Assembly: GCA_036774405.1 (NCBI GenBank)
Contig: DAIPBO010000019.1
Span: 1-64,000, forward strand
Length of the DNA stretch: 64,000 nucleotides
Source: JAAYDS01 sp012729155
GTDB taxonomy: Bacteria; Chloroflexota; Anaerolineae; UBA1429
Direction of reading: 5' to 3'
Under the pieces are notes generated by a model. That model was not told the DNA's origin. It ran no database searches and saw only the letters and a program-made list of their open reading frames with translations. Numbering within the stretch: the stretch's first letter is position 1; each line of letters opens with the position of its first letter. Below, in pieces: positions 9,055-15,709 of the stretch. Position numbers and translations under genes: made by a program.

Positions 9055-10314
9055 TCAGGTGCCGCTTTGCCACGAGGTGAGATAGGTCTGCTGCGCGTCG
9101 GTCAACGTATCGATAGTCACGCCCATGGCCCGAAGCTTGAGCATGGCGACCTGCCGATCGATCTCGCGGGGCACCGAATAGACCGACTTGGTCAGGCGAT
9201 CGTGGTTCTTGATCATGAACTCGGCGCACAGGGCTTGGTTGGCAAACGACATATCCATCACCGCTGAGGGGTGCCCTTCAGCGGCGGCGAGGTTGATCAG
9301 GCGTCCCTCGCCGAGAACGTTGATGCGTCTCCCATCGCTCAGGCGATACTCTTGCACAAAGTCGCGCACCGAGCGCACCTCGGTGGCCATGTCGGCGAGA
9401 CCGACGAGGTTGATCTCAACGTTAAAGTGGCCCGAGTTGGCGATGAGCACGCCATCCTTCATGCGCTCAAAGTGCGCTGTGTCGAGCACGTGGGCGTCGC
9501 CCGTTGCGGTGACCACGATGTCGGCTTCTGTGGCCGCCTGGAGCATTGGCATCACACGGTAGCCGTCCATAAGGGCCTCGAGGGCGCGCAGGGGGTCGAC
9601 CTCGGTGACGATGACGTTGGCGCCCATGCCACGGGCACGCATGGCGATGCCGCGGCTGCACCAGCCATAGCCGCATACAACGAATGTCTTACCGGCGAGC
9701 AGCGTGTTTGTGGCGCGGATGATGCCATCGATCGTGCTCTGGCCAGTGCCGTAGCGATTGTCGAACAGATGCTTGGTGTCAGCGTCGTTGACCGCTACGA
9801 TGGGGTACTCGAGTTTGCCTTCAGCCTCGAGGGCTCGCAGTCGGATGACGCCTGTGGTGGTCTCCTCGGTGCCGCCGATGACATCACTCAGGGCCTCGCG
9901 ACGATCGCCGTGTAGAATTGACACCACGTCGGCGCCGTCATCCATGGTCACGTTGGGGCGATGGTCGATGGCAGCCGTGATGTGGCGGTAGTAGGTCTCA
10001 TTATCCTCGCCCTTGATGGCAAAGACGGGCATCTCGTCGCGCGCCACGAGGGCCGCGGCCACATCATCCTGCGTAGAGAGCGGATTAGACGCACAGAGTA
10101 CGACTTCGGCTCCGCCATCCTGCAGTGTGCGCATGAGGTTGGCGGTCTCGGTGGTCACGTGTAGACACGCCGCCATACGCACGCCCGCAAAGGGGCGCTC
10201 TTTGGCGAGCCGCTCGCGGATCTGCCTCAGGACAGGCATCTCACGTTCGGCCCAGGCGATGCGTCTGGCGCCCTGGTCGGCAAGGCTCAAATCTCGGACG
10301 TCGTATTGCTTCAC
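9055..10314 (-). CDS. ahcY: S-adenosylhomocysteine hydrolase, short (archaeal/thermophile-like) form
   Basis: A 419-residue adenosylhomocysteinase that splits SAH into adenosine and homocysteine, relieving product inhibition of methyltransferases. It shows AACLHVTTETANL for substrate binding, NRYGTGQSTIDGI with the conserved Thr/Ser region, and the NAD-binding VVCGYGWCSRGIA. The protein ends at YLTSWQSGT and lacks the C-terminal Lys-Tyr extension seen in long proteobacterial and eukaryotic enzymes, so it belongs to the short class. The start is GTG at 10314, with AAAGGA 6 bases upstream. It lies between the PfkB gene (27-base gap) and metK in the same operon. Confidence 0.96.
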   Translation of the reverse strand: MKQYDVRDLSLADQGARRIAWAEREMPVLRQIRERLAKERPFAGVRMAACLHVTTETANLMRTLQDGGAEVVLCASNPLSTQDDVAAALVARDEMPVFAIKGEDNETYYRHITAAIDHRPNVTMDDGADVVSILHGDRREALSDVIGGTEETTTGVIRLRALEAEGKLEYPIVAVNDADTKHLFDNRYGTGQSTIDGIIRATNTLLAGKTFVVCGYGWCSRGIAMRARGMGANVIVTEVDPLRALEALMDGYRVMPMLQAATEADIVVTATGDAHVLDTAHFERMKDGVLIANSGHFNVEINLVGLADMATEVRSVRDFVQEYRLSDGRRINVLGEGRLINLAAAEGHPSAVMDMSFANQALCAEFMIKNHDRLTKSVYSVPREIDRQVAMLKLRAMGVTIDTLTDAQQTYLTSWQSGT

Positions 10315-10341
10315 GGGTTGTCCTTTCAGATGCTCTTGTGT

Positions 10342-11301
10342 CTAGAGGGCGCCAGTGAAGAGGGCGCACTCGGCGGGCGTCAGTGTATCAAAGTAGGTCA
10401 GGCATCGGAATTCGCTGTAGCGCGCTGCGATCTGCTCGCGATCGAGCCGGCGCAGCCTATCGATTGAAAAGTCCTGCACTGTAAACGAGGCCACCACCGT
10501 GCCGTGGACCACGGCGCGCCGCAGGCCCTGAGGCGAGAGGTCGTTGGTGGCTGCGAGATAACCTATCACACCGGCGGCGAACGTATCGCCAGCACCGGTT
10601 GGGTCCACGACATCCTCGATGGGAAAAGCGGGCACGATAAAGAAACGCTCCCCGACGCTGTCGCCTCGGGTCACCAGCATGGCCCCATGCTCGCCTCGCT
10701 TGATGATCAACGCTTTGGGCCCCAGAGACAGGATCGTATCGGCACCACGCAGTAGGTCGTGCTGCTGCGAGTAGAGCCTGATCTCGGACTCGTTGAGCAA
10801 CACCAGGTCGACCATCGACATGGCTTGTGTCAGGCTGTCGCGCTTGGATGTCATCCAAAAGTTCATCGAATCCAGCGCCGTGAGGCGCGGCGAGCGCACC
10901 TGCGTGAGTACCTCGATCTGCAGGTCAGGGTCGATGTTGGCGAGAAAGACGTAATCGGTGTTGGCATATGCCGGTGAGATTTCGGGGTGAAACGTTGCAA
11001 AGACGTTGAGCTGTGTGTCGAGCGTCTCGCAAGCGTCCATGTTGGTGCCATAGCGCCCAGACCAGAAGAAGGTGCGACCAGGCGCATGCTGCAAGCCAGA
11101 GGTGTCGATATCGCGCGAGGCGAAGAATGCGAGGTGTTCGGCATCAAAGTCGTCGCCCACCACGCCCACCATTCGCACCTGACTATAGAGGCTAGCGGCC
11201 GTGGCAAAGTAGGTGCAGGCCCCGCCCAGCGTGCGTTCGCGCCTGCCCCTGGGCGTCTCGACGGTGTCAAAAGCGACAGAACCGACAACAAGAATGCTCA
11301 C
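10342..11301 (-). CDS. PfkB-family (ribokinase-like) kinase, possible adenosine kinase
   Basis: A 319-residue PfkB/ribokinase-fold protein. It begins SILVVGSVAFDTVETP, carries the Gly-rich LGGACTYFATAAS near residues 25-37 and the C-terminal signature DPTGAGDTFAAG (about 233-244) with the catalytic Asp. The family phosphorylates sugars or nucleosides. It sits directly between core MetE and ahcY, so an adenosine kinase role (removing the adenosine released by AhcY) is attractive but is inference. Start GTG 11301 overlaps the methionine synthase stop as GTGA, with AGAGGGAG upstream; the frame runs further upstream only as a shadow inside that gene. Confidence 0.88.
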   Translation of the reverse strand: MSILVVGSVAFDTVETPRGRRERTLGGACTYFATAASLYSQVRMVGVVGDDFDAEHLAFFASRDIDTSGLQHAPGRTFFWSGRYGTNMDACETLDTQLNVFATFHPEISPAYANTDYVFLANIDPDLQIEVLTQVRSPRLTALDSMNFWMTSKRDSLTQAMSMVDLVLLNESEIRLYSQQHDLLRGADTILSLGPKALIIKRGEHGAMLVTRGDSVGERFFIVPAFPIEDVVDPTGAGDTFAAGVIGYLAATNDLSPQGLRRAVVHGTVVASFTVQDFSIDRLRRLDREQIAARYSEFRCLTYFDTLTPAECALFTGAL

Positions 11302-12395
11302 ACCACGTCTCCCTCTAGCGCTGTAGCTGACGGGTCGTCCGCCGATCGCTCGTCCTGTTCGGTTTGACTTTGCGGGGGATATCTTTGTTGCATGGTGCGC
11401 GCTAAATCGCGAGTGAGATTGAGGATCAGCTCGGCCAGCTCGATATCGAGCCCGCCGAGGCCACATGAAGGTGACACCATGCTCTGGCCCACCGCTCGTT
11501 CGCGGTCGATGCCCGCCGCGGCCAGCGCATCGAGCCCCTGCTCGATGCGATCTGCAAGGCTCTCGGGCGACTCCCAGCGCGCAGGCATACCCGCCGGCAC
11601 CATGCCCCAACACAGGATGCCGCCTCGCTCGACAAACGTGGCCAGCGGCTCGGCGTACGCCAACAGCGACGCCATATAGTCATATGCATCCCAACTGATG
11701 AGCCGTGCAGAAGTGTCGAGGATTACTGACCAGTCAGTGGCGCCGCAACAGTGGACGCCGCCGATGCCCTGGATGCCCGCCAACACCTCACTGAACAGCG
11801 AGATGGCACGCTCTCGGCTAAATGGCACAAACGACGAGCCAAACGACGCCATATAGGGCTCGTTCAGGATGATGATGGTCTCGCCGGCGACGCGCCGCAG
11901 CACGCGCTCTTGCCAGGCGGCCTTGAGGCGCAGGTGCTGTGCCGTGGCCCCCTCAAGCACGCGGTCGTAGAGGATCGGTCGGCGCTGCTCATCGAGCATG
12001 GTGAGCGACCAACTTACCGGCCCCGTAATCTCGCCCTTGATAGCCTTTGGCTTGCTGCCTGCGAGCCGTCGCAGCAGCGCATCGAGGCCCATGGCATGGC
12101 TGGCGCTGATGCGGCCGTACTCTACGTCATTGTCGAGATAGGCCAGGTGCAGTTCTCCTAGCTCGCGCTCGAGGATGGCGCCATGCTCGACGAACGAAAC
12201 GCCTGCATCCTCACGCAGCCCAGGAAAGCCCTCTGCATACAGCGCATACATGTTCTCAAGAGGCGAGCGACGCGGCAATTGGGGCCAGCTGGGTAGCTCT
12301 GCAAAGCGCTCCAGAATGGCCTCGACGGCAGGCTCTGCCTCATCGTGGGGCAGGCCGTCGAGCAGTATCGCTTGCCACGCAGGCTCGAATGTCAC
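11298..12395 (-). CDS. Core methionine synthase (MetE C-terminal-like, folate-independent type)
   Basis: A 365-residue protein equal to the C-terminal catalytic barrel of MetE, without the N-terminal folate-binding half. Zinc-ligand positions are visible: GGVHCCGATDW (His215, Cys217) and SPSCGLGGL (Cys311); LNEPYMASF resembles the MetE substrate-binding segment. Short MetE homologues (MesA-MesD, core-MetE of Dehalococcoides) transfer a methyl group from a corrinoid protein or another donor to homocysteine. The donor here is not encoded nearby. GTG 12395 has GAAAGG upstream; longer forms would be translated through the riboswitch and terminator. It is the first gene under SAM-I control. Confidence 0.88.
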   Translation of the reverse strand: MTFEPAWQAILLDGLPHDEAEPAVEAILERFAELPSWPQLPRRSPLENMYALYAEGFPGLREDAGVSFVEHGAILERELGELHLAYLDNDVEYGRISASHAMGLDALLRRLAGSKPKAIKGEITGPVSWSLTMLDEQRRPILYDRVLEGATAQHLRLKAAWQERVLRRVAGETIIILNEPYMASFGSSFVPFSRERAISLFSEVLAGIQGIGGVHCCGATDWSVILDTSARLISWDAYDYMASLLAYAEPLATFVERGGILCWGMVPAGMPARWESPESLADRIEQGLDALAAAGIDRERAVGQSMVSPSCGLGGLDIELAELILNLTRDLARTMQQRYPPQSQTEQDERSADDPSATALEGDVV

Positions 12396-12414
12396 GCTAT
12401 CGACACCTTTCCAC

Positions 12415-12439
12415 AAAAAAACGCTCCCCGAAAGGGGAG
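12415..12439 (-). terminator. Intrinsic terminator of the SAM riboswitch (expression platform)
   Basis: On the minus strand CTCCCC-TTTC-GGGGAG is followed by CG and seven T residues. It lies directly after the riboswitch aptamer and 19 bases before the core methionine synthase start codon. When SAM is bound, transcription should stop here. Confidence 0.92.
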
Positions 12440-12452
12440 TTCTGGGCGCTCC

Positions 12453-12558
12453 CTCATCTTTCAGGCTGGTAAGCCTGCCGGACTTGGCACCTCGGGCTTG
12501 TTTTGAGCCCAGGTTGCCGGGGTTTCGTCGGGCCGGTCCCTCCACCCCTCACGATGAG
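12453..12558 (-). ncRNA. SAM-I (S-box) riboswitch
   Basis: The minus-strand leader contains all S-box landmarks. The outer stem P1 is formed by CTCATC at the 5' end and GATGAG at the 3' end. The conserved GAGGGACCGGCCC-GACGAAACCCCGGCAACC block, including the kink-turn, is followed by GGTGCCAAGTCC and the CCTGAAAGATGAG closing segment. P3/P4 arms can be seen as GGGCTC/GAGCCC-like and CAGGCTTACCAGCCTG. SAM binding should favour the terminator at 12415-12439 and shut off the methionine synthase, PfkB kinase, ahcY and metK. Confidence 0.97.
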
Positions 12559-12572
12559 CGTTACCAAAGCTG

Positions 12573-12601
12573 ATGTTAGCATACTGAAGCGGCCATGTCA
12601 A
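12573..12601 (-). promoter_or_regulatory. Promoter of the SAM-cycle operon
   Basis: TTGACA (12601-12596) and TAACAT (12578-12573) are separated by exactly 17 bases on the minus strand. Transcription should start near 12566, just before the riboswitch P1 stem. Confidence 0.8.
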
Positions 12602-12632
12602 AGGCCCTGGCTGGCCAGTTCAGCTCTGTTGC

Positions 12633-14597
12633 CTAGCGCATGAGCTCGCGGTTGGCCCGTTGCTTGCGTCGCCGCCTGAGGGCGCCACTAACCAGGACAA
12701 ACAGGATCAAGAGCGCTGCGGCCGCCATCATCAGGCCGACTGCCATTCTGCCGATGCCTGCCCAGTCGTACCAGGTCTGTTGGTAGCTCAGCGGCCGCAC
12801 CTCACCGCTGCCAAGCAGCCAGTGGGGCGGGGCGGCTATCTCGTCAAACGCGAGCGTGTAGACCCAGCGGGTGTTGGTGGGTAGCGTCTCCCAGAGCGAT
12901 ACTTGATCCCGCAGTGCCAACAATGCCAGTTCGTGCGCCACAGCAGCAGCACCGCCTTCGGGCGCCTGAGCGTGCAGTTCGATCATCCACCAGTTCGCAT
13001 AGTCAGCGTCTACCTGCCAGGCCTCGTGAAAAGCACTCGAGTCTACTACCTCGGCATAGCTGAGCTGCTGCCCCCACGCCGCCACTGATCGGCTCAGCGT
13101 TGGGCCTGCCCCTCGCCAGGGCATGGCCAGGAGTTCTGACAGCAAGCCGCCTTGCACCTGCCAGGCCTGCACCAGGCGCTCGGCTGTGGTAAGCAGCTCA
13201 GCCGGAGACGCGTACGAGGCTACCACGTTCAGGCGACGTCGATTTGAGGCCGCATCCAACTCTAGCGTGGCCTGCACGTCGGGCACGCTCTGCGCCGCCG
13301 CGAGATGAGCCTCGAGGGCCTCGTCGGCGGCCGTCAGGGCAGGGCCATACAGCAGCAAATCGTAACTGACGCGGCGCTCGTTTGGATAGAGCGTCACCGT
13401 GGTTTGCGCATGCTCAAACGGAGGCGCAAACCGCGTCAGATTCTGCGCTGCCGGTAGCTGGCCAGCCTCGCCTAGCAGGGCGATGGCCTCGGCCACCGCG
13501 CCCTGGCGCGCCAGATCAAGGCCCCAGCGCATCACAAACTCGGTCTGCGCATCGGCGATCTGCTGACTGGGAGCGATTTCGGCCGCGTGGTTCAGGTAGC
13601 GAATGGCGCCGGCGGGATCGCCCTCATCGTGCGCCGCAAGCGCAGCTTGATAATAGGCATCAGCCAGCCTGGTGACGAGGTCTCCACCGGTTTTGGCGGC
13701 TGCGCTGGCCTCGTCGAGCTGCTCGATGGCCAGCAGCATGTGATTGAGCCGTTGCTCGGGCTGTTGGTCTGCCAGCGACAGGTAGGTATCGGCAAGCAGC
13801 AGATGAGCTGTGACGTCGTCGGGGCGGGCATCGACCTTCTGGTGCAAGGCCGCCAATAGCCGGGCTGTCAGGTTAACGCCAGCGTCACCCTGTGGCCGCG
13901 TGGGCAGCCAGGCCGCCAGAGACGAGAGCGAGGCGTGGGCGGTATCCGTCTCTGGTCGCAGCAGCGCGGCGTCGATGGTTGGGTTGAGCATCTGCAGCGA
14001 TACGTCGCCTGCCGGCCCCTGCCAGTCCCAGATCAGCTCACCGTGGGAACGGCGCTGTGGCGCCGGCTCGACGCTAATCAAGGCGCCGGGCTCATGCTCG
14101 GCTAGTTTTAGCGACAAGCGGACATCACCGGGCTTGCCCCAGCGAGCAGACTGGCCCGTGGCCACAGTAGCTACCAGCAAGGGCGCGTCAGTCGCCGTCA
14201 GCGAGAGCGCTGCGGTGATCTCGACGTTGGCACCCGCAGGTATGGCGAGGCGGAGGGCATCTCCTTCGGGCTGGATCTCGACGCCGTCCATCGTCACAGA
14301 GTCGATGTGCGCCGGGCAGTCTTGAGGTGCTCCGATGTACAGGCGGGCGGGCGCTACCTGATCGGTATTGGTCAACCAGAGTCGTTGACTCGATGTCAGC
14401 GTACAGCCGTCATCATCACAGCCGATCTGGACATCGACGGCCAGCGTCGTGAGTTCGACAAAGCCAGTCGCCTCAAGAGGGGTGAGCACCGGCAAGCACA
14501 GCCCACCGTCTGCCCTCGAGGCGTGTGGAACCGCCAATGCAGCGCTGACGCAGGCCAGCAGCAGCCACAGAATACGTTTGAGCGCGCGTCCATCCAT
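12633..14597 (-). CDS. Exported, C-terminally anchored protein with TPR-like region
   Basis: A 654-residue protein with a signal peptide (residues 1-29: Arg/Lys, a hydrophobic core LLLACVSAALAV, then Ala-rich cleavage region) and one C-terminal membrane helix (about 615-640) followed by RRRRKQR, so most of it lies outside the membrane. Residues about 250-370 contain helical pairs resembling tetratricopeptide repeats (DDVTAHLLLADTYLSLADQ, AIRYLNHAAEIAPSQ). The rest looks like beta-rich domains. I do not recognise a family. The start ATG has no SD, and the promoter at 14607-14635 would start transcription almost on the ATG, suggesting a leaderless mRNA. Confidence 0.82.
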   Translation of the reverse strand: MDGRALKRILWLLLACVSAALAVPHASRADGGLCLPVLTPLEATGFVELTTLAVDVQIGCDDDGCTLTSSQRLWLTNTDQVAPARLYIGAPQDCPAHIDSVTMDGVEIQPEGDALRLAIPAGANVEITAALSLTATDAPLLVATVATGQSARWGKPGDVRLSLKLAEHEPGALISVEPAPQRRSHGELIWDWQGPAGDVSLQMLNPTIDAALLRPETDTAHASLSSLAAWLPTRPQGDAGVNLTARLLAALHQKVDARPDDVTAHLLLADTYLSLADQQPEQRLNHMLLAIEQLDEASAAAKTGGDLVTRLADAYYQAALAAHDEGDPAGAIRYLNHAAEIAPSQQIADAQTEFVMRWGLDLARQGAVAEAIALLGEAGQLPAAQNLTRFAPPFEHAQTTVTLYPNERRVSYDLLLYGPALTAADEALEAHLAAAQSVPDVQATLELDAASNRRRLNVVASYASPAELLTTAERLVQAWQVQGGLLSELLAMPWRGAGPTLSRSVAAWGQQLSYAEVVDSSAFHEAWQVDADYANWWMIELHAQAPEGGAAAVAHELALLALRDQVSLWETLPTNTRWVYTLAFDEIAAPPHWLLGSGEVRPLSYQQTWYDWAGIGRMAVGLMMAAAALLILFVLVSGALRRRRKQRANRELMR

Positions 14598-14606
14598 GGT
14601 GGCGAT

Positions 14607-14635
14607 ATCCTAGCTGCGTGCGCTCTCTGCGTCAA
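14607..14635 (-). promoter_or_regulatory. Promoter of the TPR-like protein gene (leaderless)
   Basis: TTGACG (14635-14630) and TAGGAT (14612-14607), 17-base spacer, minus strand. Only nine bases separate the -10 box from the ATG, so the transcript should have a leader of about 0-3 bases. Confidence 0.7.
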
Positions 14636-14647
14636 CGCGCGCCAGTG

Positions 14648-14687
14648 AAAAAGCGAAGGAGCGGCTCGCCCAAAGGCGAGCCGCTCC
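14648..14687 (-). terminator. Intrinsic terminator of the 63-residue CPAC gene
   Basis: A perfect 13-base-pair stem (GGAGCGGCTCGCC / GGCGAGCCGCTCC) with a four-base loop is followed on the minus strand by TTCGC and five T residues. It lies 27 bases after the stop of the small gene. Confidence 0.88.
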
Positions 14688-14714
14688 GGGGTGGGGCCAG
14701 AATCCTAGCCAGCG

Positions 14715-14906
14715 CTAGCGTGTTCCACTCAGCAGCCGCTCGCTGTAGGACGGCGGCGAGCATCGCTGCGCGAGGATCTTGCGGACCCCTTCAACCATCT
14801 GGACCAGGATCCCGCGAGCCGTTGTACAGGCCGGACAAGTAGCCTTGACGTCGTCGGCAAGCTGCTCCATCTTGACCTGATACGCTTCCATCATGCTGTA
14901 TGACAT
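14715..14906 (-). CDS. Small CPAC-motif protein, unknown function
   Basis: A 63-residue protein of unknown family. It is mostly helical by composition: an N-terminal segment rich in Met and Glu, a central CPAC motif (Cys-Pro-Ala-Cys near residues 24-27), a hydrophobic-amphipathic stretch (GILVQMVEGVRKIL) and a short tail with a third Cys. CxxC could bind metal, act in redox or sit at a turn between two helices. GGGAGG lies 6 bases before ATG and a strong terminator follows, so it is a real, separately transcribed gene. It sits between the TPR-like exported protein and the two-component pair; no function can be assigned. Confidence 0.75.
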   Translation of the reverse strand: MSYSMMEAYQVKMEQLADDVKATCPACTTARGILVQMVEGVRKILAQRCSPPSYSERLLSGTR

Positions 14907-15030
14907 CTCATGCCTCCCTTGCCGCGCGTCGCGTCTCTTGGCCAGCGCTCTGAGGCTATGATGTCATATCATCCGTAATGTCGCATCGTGCATACGGCGA
15001 GATGTACGCCTCGATCATTGATCAGATGCG

Positions 15031-15050
15031 GCCTGGTCAACTGACCAGGC
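15031..15050 (-). terminator. Stem-loop after the response regulator gene
   Basis: GCCTGGTC-AACT-GACCAGGC, a perfect 8-bp stem, begins 5 bases after the response regulator stop. No T-run follows. The rest of the interval 14912-15030 holds no recognisable gene. Confidence 0.5.
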
Positions 15051-15055
15051 TCGGT

Positions 15056-15709
15056 TCAGCGCGCCTGATGGTCCACCAGACGGTTCTGTAATGCCAGCGC
15101 CACGGCCTCAGTGCGCGTCGTTGCGCCTAGCTTGGACAGTATGCTGCTGACGTGGAACTTGACCGTTGAGCGACTTACGAATAACTGATCAGCGATCTCG
15201 GGATTGCTGATTCCCTGCACCATCAGCGCCAGCACCTCTCGCTCGCGCGCCGTCAGATCATGCCCGAGAGGGGGTGGTTGGGTGGTGGCGTGGATTAGCG
15301 CCTGCGTTGCCTCTGGCGACAGCGTGGGGCGGCCTCTGTGCGCTTTGCGGATGGCATCGGCGAGTTCGGCAGCGGTGACGTTCTTGAGGAGATAGCCGAT
15401 GGCGCCGGCCTCGAGCGCGTCGTGCACAAGATCCTCTTCCTTAAAGCTCGTCAGGGCGATCACCTGCACGTCAGGGTGGCGCTGTCTGATGACGCGGGTG
15501 GCCGTAGCACCATCCATGCCGGGCATCATCATATCCATCAACACCACGTCGGGCCGCGAGCGTTCGCACTGGTCGACCGCCTCCTGACCACTACCCGCCT
15601 CGCCAACGAGCTCCAGATCGTCGTGCACCATCAGGAATGCGCTCAGGCCGCTACGCACCACCGTGTGGTCATCCACCAGCAACACTCGAATCGTCTCTAC
15701 CTCGCTCAT
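15056..15709 (-). CDS. NarL/FixJ-family response regulator
   Basis: A 217-residue two-domain regulator. The receiver domain (1-125) has LLVDDHTVVRSGL with the acidic pair, the phosphoacceptor Asp in VVLMDMMMPGMDG and a conserved Lys in LLKNVTAAEL. The C-terminal LuxR-type helix-turn-helix (about 150-215) has LTAREREVLALMVQG and VSRSTVKFHVSSILSKLG. It overlaps the histidine kinase gene by 4 bp (ATGA), so the two form a cognate pair. Targets are not identified; the neighbouring genes for the CPAC protein, the exported TPR protein and the ABC transporter are candidates. Confidence 0.95.
   Translation of the reverse strand: MSEVETIRVLLVDDHTVVRSGLSAFLMVHDDLELVGEAGSGQEAVDQCERSRPDVVLMDMMMPGMDGATATRVIRQRHPDVQVIALTSFKEEDLVHDALEAGAIGYLLKNVTAAELADAIRKAHRGRPTLSPEATQALIHATTQPPPLGHDLTAREREVLALMVQGISNPEIADQLFVSRSTVKFHVSSILSKLGATTRTEAVALALQNRLVDHQAR

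Noticed and set aside
9271..9915. Plus-strand open frame of 214 codons inside ahcY
   Set aside because: Antisense to conserved AhcY motifs; composition is typical for a shadow frame.
11302..11613. N-terminal extension of the PfkB kinase
   Set aside because: It overlaps the methionine synthase in another frame, is rich in Arg/Gly/Ala and lacks family similarity.
12396..12545. N-terminal extension of the core methionine synthase
   Set aside because: It would be translated from the riboswitch and its terminator; the GTG at 12395 has a proper SD.
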